64,000 nt of DNA from Epibacterium sp. Ofav1-8 (lineage in GTDB: Bacteria > Pseudomonadota > Alphaproteobacteria > Rhodobacterales > Rhodobacteraceae): NCBI RefSeq assembly GCF_022348185.1, contig NZ_JAKRFD010000004.1:303032-367031 (forward strand), given 5' to 3'. Every line of letters begins with the position of its first letter. Positions within the stretch are counted from its first letter, which is position 1. A model generated the notes under the pieces. It did no database searches and was not told the origin of the DNA. It saw only the letters and a program-made list of their open reading frames with translations. The position numbers were made by a program, and so were the translations under genes. Shown here piece by piece: positions 53,352 to 63,000 of the stretch.

Positions 53352-56300
53352 TTACTCCAGCGTCACCGGGCAGGCGAAATCCGCCAGCTCCGGCATCAGG
53401 AAGGGCACCGTGGTGCTGTCGAACTCGATCCGGTAGTTGATCGAGCGGCCGCCGATCTCGTGGCGCACGTCCACCACGTTGCCGGTCACCCGGGCGCGTC
53501 CACGCCGCAGGAAACTGACAATGTCCCAGCGCCCCTCGGCAAAGCTGAGCGTCGACTGGCGCTGCCGTTTCTCGGGGAACAGCTGCACCGACACGCCCGA
53601 GGACTGCCCGGGCCAGGACAGGGCCGCCGGGCTGCTGCCCGGTTGCGTGCGCACCGAAGCGCCATTGACCGACAGCACCGCCAATTCGACCGAGGGCGAG
53701 GAATCGGTGTGGATCACCGACATGCCCACCTCCGGTTCCGGCGCGCCAGTGGCAAAGAACGCCAGCTGGATCGCCTGGGCATTGTCGAACTGGCGCAGGG
53801 CCTGCGGCGACAGGCGCTGGCCGATGGCGCTGCCCGGCGCCGGACGCAGCCCCTCCGGGGTGCGGATCACATGCGGTTGCAGATAGGAGCTGTAATAGCG
53901 ATCCATCCGCCCGCCGGGACCGAAGAACTGGCCAAACACCGCGGGCGACACATGCCGCCCGCCCCCAAAGGGATAGAGCGGCGCGATGAAGTCGCGGCAG
54001 AACTGGCTGACATCATCGTTGAGCGCCCGGTTCAACTGCGCCATGGAGGCATCCTGCGCCTCGGAGCGGAACTCGGTTTCCGCCTCGTTCAGCAGCCGCG
54101 CCAGCGGTTCGGGCAGCGCGGTGTTGTTCATGGTCAGCGCCAGCAGCGTCTCGTTCAGCATCACCTCATCCGCCGGGGTCGGCGCCACGGCGGCCTGCCG
54201 GCGATTTTCCCGCAGATCCCCCAGCGAGGCGAGCACGATGTCGATCGGCCGCTGTCCCGGCTCTCCGTTCAGCAGGCTGTGCCACTGAGCAAAATCGTTG
54301 GAAATCCGCTCCACCTGGCGCCGTTGCAGATCCTCGCCATGGGCCTGGCCCGCGGCCCCGGCCTGGGTCTGCACCTTGCTGCTGTTGCGGAAACTGTCCA
54401 TCGCGACCCGCTGGAACACGCCGGACTGGCTGTAGATCCGGCTGAACACCGCATCGCCCATATTGGCGCTGAGATCGCCGCCGGAGGCCGCCACAGCCGC
54501 CGGATCGAGGTTTTCGAGCTGATCGTAGAGCCGCACCAGACGGGTCTCGGCCTCGATCGCCTGCACGAGGTTCAAAAGCGGCGAAGCCACCGGCGAGGCC
54601 GCCGCCGCCAGGGCCGCGTATTGCGGCGGATCTTCGGACATGTCCGAAAGCGCAATGCGCGACAGCATCTCCTTCCAGGCGGCGGTGAACTCCAGCCGGT
54701 ACATCCGGTGCAATTCGCCCTCCAGCCCGGCCAGCTGGGTGTCATAGCTGACCCGCGTTGCGGCCTCGCCCAGCACCCATTGATCCTCGCGCAGGCGGCT
54801 GCGGGCCGATGTCAGCTCTTCCAGGAAGAACCCCCAGTAGCCTTCGAAGGTGTAAAGCGCCGGCACCCCGACGGAGGCCAGCGGCGTGCCATCGGTGGTC
54901 TCCAGCACCTGATCCACCTGCCCGGACAGACGTTCGGCCAGGTTGAAATCGGCAATGCCGGACGTCGCCGCACGTTCCTTGATCGAGGCATAGGCCTGAT
55001 CCGCCAGCGGCAGGTTGACGATCACCTCGCGCGCCTTGCGCAGGATTTCCGGGTCGATCCCGATTTCCGGCCGCCGGTCGCCGTCCATTTCCAGCATCGC
55101 GGTCAGATGCGCCTTCAGCTGAGCGCGCTCGTCGAACTGGCCGGTGGCGTTGAACTGGCCGCGCCAGAGGGTCTCGAAATAGCTGACAACGGCGGCATCA
55201 TTGGCGGCGTGGTCCCCCTGCCCCTCGCCGCCGAGCAGCAGATAGACCTTGAGCGCGCGATAGACCTCGGCGGTTTCCTCATCCGCGATCAACTGCGGGA
55301 TGGCGTTTTCCATGTGCAGGATCAGGCGCGGGCGCAGCATCCGCTCCAGCCCGTCGGAATAGGCCCGGCGGGTTGCGCCCGCCAGTTCCTGATACCGCGA
55401 CAGGCCCAGTCCTTCCCAAAAGCCGGGCTCCTGCGTATCGCCATAGCCGGTGGTCATGTCGCGCAGGTCCTGCAGATAGGGCATCACCACCGACGGGTCG
55501 CTGTCATTGATCACCGAGCGCGACAGCTCATTGCGCGCCGCGTCAAAGAACGCCACCGCATCCTGTTCCGCGCTCCGGGTCAGGGTCGCGTTCTGCCAGT
55601 AGCTGTAGCCAAAGGCGCTGACGGAGCCGAGCGTCGCCAGCACGATGGAGATCAGCGCAGCACTGCGCAGCACCGCCGTGCGCCGCATCGCGACCCGGTC
55701 GTAGCCGACCCAGTCGCGCTCTTCAAAGATCACCTTCTTGATCAGATCATGCAGGAAGAACGATTTGCCCTTGCCCGACATGAAGGCGGGCTGGAACATG
55801 CCGGAACTGTCGCTGTTGCGGGACATCTCGCCCAGCACTTGATCGACCGGCGTGCCCTCCTGGGTGCCGGAGGTGAAATAGAACCCGCGCAGGATCGCAT
55901 TGGTCTTGTAGCGGGTCGGCTCGAACACCACCCGCAGGAACTCGCAGATGTTGTCGCGCAGCATGCCCATCTGCCCCGGCAGGCCAAAGATCGCGATGCG
56001 GCTGGCCCCGTCCGGTTCCTCGTTCATGCGGTCGATGACCTCGTCCGACAGCCGGCTCAGCAGCTGGTCATATTCCGTCCCCGCCTGTTTGTAGGTCTCA
56101 AGCTGGCGGTCCTTGGTCTGGAAGGTCACCCCCCAGGCGGCCTTGCGCCGGCTCTGGCTGAAGCTGGAGAAATACTCGCGGAAGCCCGCCACCAGATCGG
56201 CCTTGGTGAACAGCACATAGACCGGGAAGTCGATGCGCAAGACCTCGTGGATCTCTGCCAGCCGCGCCCGCACGGTGGCGGCGTGGGCGGCAATGCTCTC

Positions 56301-56984
56301 GCTGGAGCCTGCCATCATGTCCTCGATCGAGAACGCAAGGATCACGCCGTTCACCGGCTGATCCGGGCGGCCCTTTTTCAACAGGCCGAGGAAGGCGTCC
56401 CAGCTGGCCTTGTCCGCCGCCGCATCGCTGTCGTGCATGGTATAGCGCCCGGCAGTGTCGATCAGCACCGCATCCTCGGCAAACCAGAAATCGCAGTTGC
56501 GGGTACCGCCAAAGCCCTGCGCCTTGTCGGGCAGCGCCTCCTGCCCCGGAAACTCGATCCCGGCATTTGTCAGCGCGGTGGTCTTGCCCGCTGCCGGCGG
56601 GCCGATGATGACATACCACGGCAGATCGTAGAGATAGTTCTTGCCGCCCGCTTTCTTCAGCTTGGCAAGCGCCTCCTGCATGCGTTCCGCCAGCACCGAG
56701 GCATCGCCCACCGGTTCGTGCAACAGGCTGTCTTCCAGCTCCTGCGCGCGGCGGCGGCGGCGGCGCCAGCGCAGCCCGTAGACCAGAGCCAGAATGCCCA
56801 GGAACAGGCCGATCAGCGTCAGCCGGAACCAGATCGTCGCCGCCAGCGCAAAGCCGGTCATCGGCAGGCCGAACCAGATCGCGGCCACCAGCGCCACCAC
56901 GCCCAGAATGGCAAAGACCACCCGCGCCCAGGGCTTTTTCATCCAGCGGAACATCCGGCTAAACAGATTGATGAGCCCGTACAT
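53352..56984 (-). CDS. tssM: type VI secretion membrane protein TssM (IcmF)
   Basis: A 1210-residue inner-membrane core component that with TssL anchors the T6SS baseplate and spans to the outer membrane. Two N-terminal membrane helices (about 22-40 and 47-72) flank a short loop, and a Walker A is visible (GPPAAGKTTALTN, about 129-141). The NTPase-like domain follows with LIDTAGRY, a third membrane helix lies at about residues 430-452, and the rest is the periplasmic TssM domain. Length is normal. The ATG at 56984 is 1 base after the tssL stop. It is separated from tagF by 5 bases. Confidence 0.97.
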   Translation of the reverse strand: MYGLINLFSRMFRWMKKPWARVVFAILGVVALVAAIWFGLPMTGFALAATIWFRLTLIGLFLGILALVYGLRWRRRRRRAQELEDSLLHEPVGDASVLAERMQEALAKLKKAGGKNYLYDLPWYVIIGPPAAGKTTALTNAGIEFPGQEALPDKAQGFGGTRNCDFWFAEDAVLIDTAGRYTMHDSDAAADKASWDAFLGLLKKGRPDQPVNGVILAFSIEDMMAGSSESIAAHAATVRARLAEIHEVLRIDFPVYVLFTKADLVAGFREYFSSFSQSRRKAAWGVTFQTKDRQLETYKQAGTEYDQLLSRLSDEVIDRMNEEPDGASRIAIFGLPGQMGMLRDNICEFLRVVFEPTRYKTNAILRGFYFTSGTQEGTPVDQVLGEMSRNSDSSGMFQPAFMSGKGKSFFLHDLIKKVIFEERDWVGYDRVAMRRTAVLRSAALISIVLATLGSVSAFGYSYWQNATLTRSAEQDAVAFFDAARNELSRSVINDSDPSVVMPYLQDLRDMTTGYGDTQEPGFWEGLGLSRYQELAGATRRAYSDGLERMLRPRLILHMENAIPQLIADEETAEVYRALKVYLLLGGEGQGDHAANDAAVVSYFETLWRGQFNATGQFDERAQLKAHLTAMLEMDGDRRPEIGIDPEILRKAREVIVNLPLADQAYASIKERAATSGIADFNLAERLSGQVDQVLETTDGTPLASVGVPALYTFEGYWGFFLEELTSARSRLREDQWVLGEAATRVSYDTQLAGLEGELHRMYRLEFTAAWKEMLSRIALSDMSEDPPQYAALAAAASPVASPLLNLVQAIEAETRLVRLYDQLENLDPAAVAASGGDLSANMGDAVFSRIYSQSGVFQRVAMDSFRNSSKVQTQAGAAGQAHGEDLQRRQVERISNDFAQWHSLLNGEPGQRPIDIVLASLGDLRENRRQAAVAPTPADEVMLNETLLALTMNNTALPEPLARLLNEAETEFRSEAQDASMAQLNRALNDDVSQFCRDFIAPLYPFGGGRHVSPAVFGQFFGPGGRMDRYYSSYLQPHVIRTPEGLRPAPGSAIGQRLSPQALRQFDNAQAIQLAFFATGAPEPEVGMSVIHTDSSPSVELAVLSVNGASVRTQPGSSPAALSWPGQSSGVSVQLFPEKRQRQSTLSFAEGRWDIVSFLRRGRARVTGNVVDVRHEIGGRSINYRIEFDSTTVPFLMPELADFACPVTLE

Positions 56985-56985
56985 G

Positions 56986-58566
56986 TCAGTTCTCTCTCGG
57001 GATCAGGATTTCGACGCGCCGGTTGCGGGCGCGTCCTTCGCGGGTGGAATTGTCGGCGATCGGATCAACCGCGCCCTTGCCCTCGACCGAAATCCGGTCG
57101 GGGTTGGCGAGGTCCTGCGCCAACAGGTCGGCAACGGTCTGGGCGCGCGCCTCGGACAGCTGTTCGTTGGTCTTGAACCGGCCCCGGCCGGACATCGGCA
57201 CGCTGTCGGTATGGCCGACGACCCGCACCGGGCCGCGTTCTTCGTCCAGCGCCCGGGCCGCCGCGCCCACCAGCGCCGAGATGTCGCTGGTCAGCTCTTC
57301 GGACCCGGAGCGGAACCGCAGCGCCTCGCTGACCCGGATCAGCACCCAGTCATTGGTGCGGTCCAGCTCGATCTGGCCGGTTTCCAGCTCGTCCTGCAAG
57401 GCGCCGGTGAGACGCTCCATCTGGGTGCTCGGGGGCGGCTCGTAGGGGCGCACCACCGGCTGGGTGCGTTCGATGGCAATGCTGGGCTGGCCGCGATGCA
57501 GCGCCAGGATGCCGTCCCGGACCTGCGTGCTCTGCTGTGTCAGCACCGTCGACAGGGTGGCAAACATGCCCGTCACCATCACCGCCCCGAGGCTGAGCAC
57601 GATCCACAGCGGCAGCTTGCCCTGGTTGCGGCGCCCGCCCATCGGCACGGCGCTCCAGCGCGGCGAGATGTCATCGTCGGGGCGGGGTTGAACCCGGCGC
57701 AGGGTCTCGTAGATCGCGGTGCGGATACGGGCGCAGTCCACCGCCCCGTTGGGCATGGCGCGATACTGGCCCTCGAACCCCAGCGACAGGCAGGTGAGCA
57801 TCAGCTCCAGCAGGTGAAACCGCTGGCCGGGCGCACGCATGGCTTCGTCCATCTTCTGAAAGAACCCCACGCCCGAGGACCGGTCGCCGAAGAACCGCGC
57901 CGCCATCGAATATTCCTGCCACATGCCCCGATTGGCACCGGGCAGGTTCTGCACGATGTCATCCGCCGTGGCCGATAGCGCGTATTTGGCATCCATCACG
58001 TCCTGCGCCGGCAGGCCCGCGTCCTGGGCGCGGCGTTCGAACCCGTCGATTTCGCGGGTGACATGGTCGATCAGCGGTCCGGCCTGCATCTCGACCAGCC
58101 CGGTGCGCAGCCGACCAAGCAGCACCAGCAGATCCGCGGCGGCCGCAATCAGCGGGTTGGAGGACTGCCCCGCGCCGCTGCCCCGCGCCTTCAACGCATC
58201 GGCAAGCGCAATCCGGGGCTGTTGCTGGGCGGCCTGCGGCTGGGCCGCCTGACCGATCTCGGGAAAGATGCCATTGCCCGCCGCCTGGCCGGTGCCGGGC
58301 GCGTAGTAGGGCTGCTGCACCGGGGGTCGCGGCTGTGCCGGCGGCGGTGCCGGGGCCGCCGGGGAGGGTTGCGGCGCTAGGGGGCCGCGATGCCAGGTGT
58401 CATCGGCCGGCGGCTGCGCCGCAGGCGCATACCCTCCGCCCGGCGGCTGCGGCGGCACCGGCTGGCCAAACACGGTTTTCTCCGGTGGCTGAGGCGCGCC
58501 CGGCTGCGGCGGAGAGACCGGGGAAATCGGCTGGCCAAAGACTGTCTTGTCGTCATCATCCGACAT
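56986..58566 (-). CDS. tssL: type VI secretion protein TssL with C-terminal OmpA domain
   Basis: A 526-residue fused DotU/OmpA protein. A Pro/Gln-rich cytoplasmic N-terminus of about 120 residues contains repeated DKTVFGQP- and EKTVFGQP-like motifs. The DotU domain (about 130-310; SNPLIAAAADLLVLLGRLRT, LSLGFEGQYRAMPNG) ends with one membrane helix (about 325-345, LPLWIVLSLGAVMVTGMFAT). A peptidoglycan-binding OmpA domain follows (about 410-525, VVGHTDSVPMSGRGR, NEQLSEARAQTVADL). It anchors the system to inner membrane and cell wall. The ATG at 58566 shares one base with the tssK stop (TGATG). Confidence 0.95.
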   Translation of the reverse strand: MSDDDDKTVFGQPISPVSPPQPGAPQPPEKTVFGQPVPPQPPGGGYAPAAQPPADDTWHRGPLAPQPSPAAPAPPPAQPRPPVQQPYYAPGTGQAAGNGIFPEIGQAAQPQAAQQQPRIALADALKARGSGAGQSSNPLIAAAADLLVLLGRLRTGLVEMQAGPLIDHVTREIDGFERRAQDAGLPAQDVMDAKYALSATADDIVQNLPGANRGMWQEYSMAARFFGDRSSGVGFFQKMDEAMRAPGQRFHLLELMLTCLSLGFEGQYRAMPNGAVDCARIRTAIYETLRRVQPRPDDDISPRWSAVPMGGRRNQGKLPLWIVLSLGAVMVTGMFATLSTVLTQQSTQVRDGILALHRGQPSIAIERTQPVVRPYEPPPSTQMERLTGALQDELETGQIELDRTNDWVLIRVSEALRFRSGSEELTSDISALVGAAARALDEERGPVRVVGHTDSVPMSGRGRFKTNEQLSEARAQTVADLLAQDLANPDRISVEGKGAVDPIADNSTREGRARNRRVEILIPREN

Positions 58567-59900
58567 CAGGCACCCTCCGGCACGGCCCAGCATTCCAGTT
58601 TCATGTCAGGCCAGTTGCCGGCAAAATGCATGCCGATCGCCGGCGCGGTGGAAAACTCCCGCCACAGCTCGGTGGATTTGTCCAACAGGAAATAGACGCT
58701 GGTCGACACCACCCGGATCTGGCGCGGCGGATTGGGCAGATGCACCAGGCCGATGCCCGGCAGGTTGTTGCTGACGATCTGCTTCATCGCGGTGGAAGGA
58801 CCCACCTTGCACAGCCGCGGGAACTCTTGCTGGACCTGCGTCAGAGGCAACCCCGAGGACACTTCGATTACAAATGTCGCCTTGGCAAAGAGGCTGCGAT
58901 CGTTGACCAGCGCGGCATAGGAATTGGCGCGCACCTCGTTGAGCGGCAGGCGCACCGCCCGGCCCACGTCCCGTGCCAGCAATTGCTGGATGTCCTGCAC
59001 CAGCGCGGTAAAGGCATCGCGGCTGGCGTGGTGATCGTAGCGCGCATAGTCCGGCGCTTTGCGCGCGCCATTGTCAAAGGTCGACAATTCGCCCGCCAGC
59101 GCCAGCAGTTTTTCATACAGGCGTTCGGGATGCAGATTGGCCAGCCCCTGCAAATGCCGCAGCACCGGCAATTCCCGGTTCAGCACCATCAGCATCAGAT
59201 AGTCGGTGGCCTGCATGCCGCCGCCGGAACTGGGATCGGAGGCAAAGCGCGCGAGCGTGTCCAGCTTGGCCTCCATCCAGCCGATCACCCGGCTCAGGTA
59301 GCCTTCATAGGCGGGATGCACCCGGGTCACCAGACCCACCGGCGGCACCGTCTCATCGAGGGTGACGATGCCGTCGCGCATCTCGATGATCCGCCCCAGC
59401 CGGATGTTCTGATAACCGGGGCGCGGCGTCTTGCGCAGCACCAGTTCCAGCCGCGGCTGGGCGATTTCCACCAGATGTTCCGAGCGGCTGGCAGAGGCAT
59501 TGTTGACCACCGTTTCCGCATCCAGCACGTAGCGCGTCGCCGCATCGGCCGCCGCGGGCGACACATCGAGACCGCTGACACTGGCGTCGGGCAGCGTCAG
59601 CCACACCTCCAGCCCCTGCGCCTCGTCCTCGGGCACGGCCACCGGCACCGGCAGCGGCACCGACCCTGGCGCGTCAAAGGCCATGCCGTCGGGCATGATC
59701 CCCGCCACCGCGCGCAATCCGATCTTGCCCTGCTGCGCCAGGTCGCGATCAAACCGCAGCTCGCTCACCCCCCAGGGATAGGGCGAAATGGTTGCGGTCC
59801 GTTCGCGCAGCTGGTGCTCCAGATACCGGTCCGCCTGCTGAAGATGATGTGGCTGAAGAAAGAGACCTTCTTTCCACGCGACTTTGCTGAAATTCGACAT
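58566..59900 (-). CDS. tssK: type VI secretion baseplate protein TssK
   Basis: A 444-residue cytoplasmic baseplate component that links the membrane complex to the sheath and baseplate. The family start KVAWKEGLFLQPHHLQQADR and the blocks VWLTLPDASVSGLDV and SVYFLLDKSTELWREFSTAP identify it. It is the first gene of the tssK-tssL-tssM-tagF-pppA-ppkA unit. No tssJ precedes it: the next upstream gene on this strand is an autotransporter with 105 bases between. The remaining tss genes are not in the window. The promoter is presumably in the 59901-60005 interval or beyond. Confidence 0.95.
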   Translation of the reverse strand: MSNFSKVAWKEGLFLQPHHLQQADRYLEHQLRERTATISPYPWGVSELRFDRDLAQQGKIGLRAVAGIMPDGMAFDAPGSVPLPVPVAVPEDEAQGLEVWLTLPDASVSGLDVSPAAADAATRYVLDAETVVNNASASRSEHLVEIAQPRLELVLRKTPRPGYQNIRLGRIIEMRDGIVTLDETVPPVGLVTRVHPAYEGYLSRVIGWMEAKLDTLARFASDPSSGGGMQATDYLMLMVLNRELPVLRHLQGLANLHPERLYEKLLALAGELSTFDNGARKAPDYARYDHHASRDAFTALVQDIQQLLARDVGRAVRLPLNEVRANSYAALVNDRSLFAKATFVIEVSSGLPLTQVQQEFPRLCKVGPSTAMKQIVSNNLPGIGLVHLPNPPRQIRVVSTSVYFLLDKSTELWREFSTAPAIGMHFAGNWPDMKLECWAVPEGA

Positions 59901-60005
59901 ATGCTGTTCAATCGCTTCTGTAGTACAAGGACCGCAGCCCCTTGTGGAAACGATACAACCTTTAAGGCCTCCCTCCCTGCGGTCAACACGTTGTGGTGGA
60001 TTATT

Positions 60006-63000
60006 CTAGAACTGAAGCCGCACCTGCGCCGTCAGGCCCCAGCTGTCCAGCTTATCGCTGAACCGGCTGTCGAGGCGGACCGATGTATCGAGCTGCCGGG
60101 CGGGCAAGGCGCTGCCGGCCTGAAGGATCTTGGTAAAGTTCATCCCCACGCTCAATTCCCCATAGGTGCCCAGGTTGCTGCTGGTGCTGCTCAGGACCTC
60201 GCCGTTCCGTTCTCCGGTGTCGCTGTCATAGAGGTAGAAGTTCGACACCGCCGGTGATCCGAAATCGTGATAGACCGTCGCCGTGGCGAAATAGTTGAAG
60301 GCCGCGGTGCCGGAGGGGGCGATCTTGGTCTTGGCGATGGTCAGCCCGGCAAACCCGACGCGGCTTTCGATCTCCTCGATTTCCAGCTCGCCATTGTCGA
60401 AGAACAGCGTGTCGGTCTCAATATTGGCCAGCGAGAAGCCCAGCGTCGGCACGATGCGCAGATCCTTGGCTTCGTTGATCGGGATCGACAGACCGGCAGA
60501 GCCGCCAATGGTCACGCCGGTGCTGTCATAGGACTGATCCCGGACGCCAAAGCTGAGGTCTTCGAGGGTCAGGGTCGGATCATCGCTGAGGGTGCGCACC
60601 GCATCCAGCGCCGCCCCGTTCACCGTGTTGTCCAGATCGAACCCGGTCTTGTCGGTGCGCACCTGCAGGTCCGCAAACAACACCCGCCCGCTGTCGGCAA
60701 AGCTGCGCGATGCCGCGATATAGGCGCTGCCGTAGGTCTGGGTAAAGCTGGTGCGGTTGGTGCTGGTCAGGATGTCGGTGTTCACTTCGCCGGTGCTGGC
60801 ATCGAAGAAGTAGACCGGCTGGTTGGTGCTGCCACCGTTGTAGCCCAGGATGCCGCCAAAGCTCAGATCCCAGCCGTTGAAGGCGCCGCCGAAGCAGGAG
60901 TAATCCGCACCGATCTGCAAGCCGTGATAATCCGCCGACAGTTCGCTTTCATAGGTGCCCAACGCGGTTTCCGACGACCCCGACGCGGTGGCCGTACCGC
61001 CGGTGGCGCGGCTCCAGGTGCCGAACCCGCAAGGCTCCTCCCCCGGCACCGCAAGCCCGGTGACAAAGGGGCTGGTGGGGCGGTTCACAACGCTGCCGAT
61101 CAGCGATTGCGTCAGCGCCAGCCCCGTGGCCAGGCCGCCGATCGCCGGGTTGGCGCCGCTCTGCAGCTGATAGGATCCGGTGTCGGTATTGTTCACCAGC
61201 GCAAACACCGCCGCACCGGAATTGGGCAGGCCGTTCACCGTCACACTGTCCAGCGCCCCGCTGCCATAGGTCAGCACATCGACACTGCCGAGCAGGTCGT
61301 TCGGATCATCATCCGACAGGTTGAGGTTAAAGGTTGCATGGCCCGAAACCGCCCCCGCAACCGCGATCTGGTCTCCGGTCAGCTCCTCGCCCTCCAGAAC
61401 GATGTCGACCTCGAAGGTGCCGTTCAGGACCGCATCGCCGGTCACCGTGAACACATCATCGCTGTCGCCATCCGCCAGGTCGATGATGGCGCCGGTCTCA
61501 TGGGTCAAGCTGCCGGCCCCGGTGACGCTGCCATCGGCAAAGATGGTGCCGCTGTTGACCACCGCCGATGTGACGCTGGCCCCGTCGTTGAGCCCGAGCG
61601 TGGAGGCGTTGTTCAGGGTGCCCGAGGTCAGCGCACCGCTGCTGGCGACCTGCAACACCGCGTCCGAAACGGCCATCTCCGCAGACCAGATCGGCGTGCC
61701 CTCGGCGCTATCGCTGCCGGTATTGTTGAACACGCCATGGGCAAGGCTTCCGCTCACCGTCAGCGTGCCGGTGTTGCTGAACTGACCGCCCACCTCGGCG
61801 GTGCCATCCACGGTCAGGGTCCCGGTATTGGACAGCCCGCCGCTGATGTCGCCCGCCAGCGCCATGACGCCGGCGTTGCTGACGTCGCCGCCGACGCTGC
61901 CGTCCAGATCCAGCGTCGCGCCCGACGCGTTGGTGATCGTGCCGGTCACGGTGCCGCCCGCGACGACCTCGACGCTGCCGGAATTGCTGAGGTCCAGCCC
62001 CAACCCGCCGCCGCTGCCGACGCTCAGGCTGGCGGAGGCGGCATTGACAAAACTGCCGGTGCCGGATCCGTTCAGGCTGGCCCCGGAGATGACAAAGGTC
62101 CCCGCGTTGGCAACGGAGGCATCCGCCGCCAGGACCGTCGTGCCGCCCTCGACGACAAAATCCTCGGAACTGTCGTGGGTGATCCCCGCCAGCCCGCTCA
62201 GATCCCCGGAGATGGTCACGGCGGCGCTGTCCGCGGTGCTCAGGGTGCCGCTGAGGCTGCCGCTCAGGCTTGCCGTCGCGCTGCCCTGGTTCACCAGATC
62301 GCCGCCGATGGACCCGGTCGAGACCAGAGAGGCGGTATTGGTCAGCGCCCCGCCGATACTGCCGCTCGTCTCCAGCGATCCGCCGCTCAGCGTCACCGCG
62401 CCACCAATGGAGCCGCTGCTGGTCACCGTGCCACCGGCAATGGCCACGTCACCGCTGATGGCGCCGCTGTTGTCGACGCTGCCGGCAGAGGTCGTCAGCG
62501 CGCCAAGCGTTCCTGCGGCGGCAATTGTCACCGCGCCACTGTTGGTCAGCTCCGCAACCGTTCCGCCATTGATCGCGACGGTGCCCGCGCTGGTCACTTC
62601 ATCGGCGCTGCCGCTGGTCTCCAGCGTCGCGCCCGCGGCCACGCTCACCGCGCCTTGCAGGTCGCCGCCATCGTTGCTCACGGTGCCGCCGGTGATTGTG
62701 GTGGTGCCGGTGACATCGCCGGTGTTTGTAAAGCTGCCGGCGGTCTGCGTCAGCGTCCCCACCTCGCCCGCGCTCGACCCCGTGCCCGCATTGCTCAGGC
62801 TTGCGACGCTGGCGCCCGCGGACACCGACACCGTGCCGCTGGTGCTGTTGTCGAGATCATCCACCGATCCGCCCGTGACCGAGGTGCTGCCCGCATTGCT
62901 GACCGTGCCGGCGGTGCCGCTGGTCACCAGCGTTGCCCCATCCGCCACGGTGACATCGCCCTGAAAGCTGCCACCGTCATTGGTGACAGAGCCGCCCGAC

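Noticed and set aside
53460..57176. 1238-codon open frame on the plus strand opposite tssM
   Set aside because: High-GC shadow frame; the minus strand encodes a clear TssM and the plus-strand translation is Arg/His/Gln-rich with no domain.
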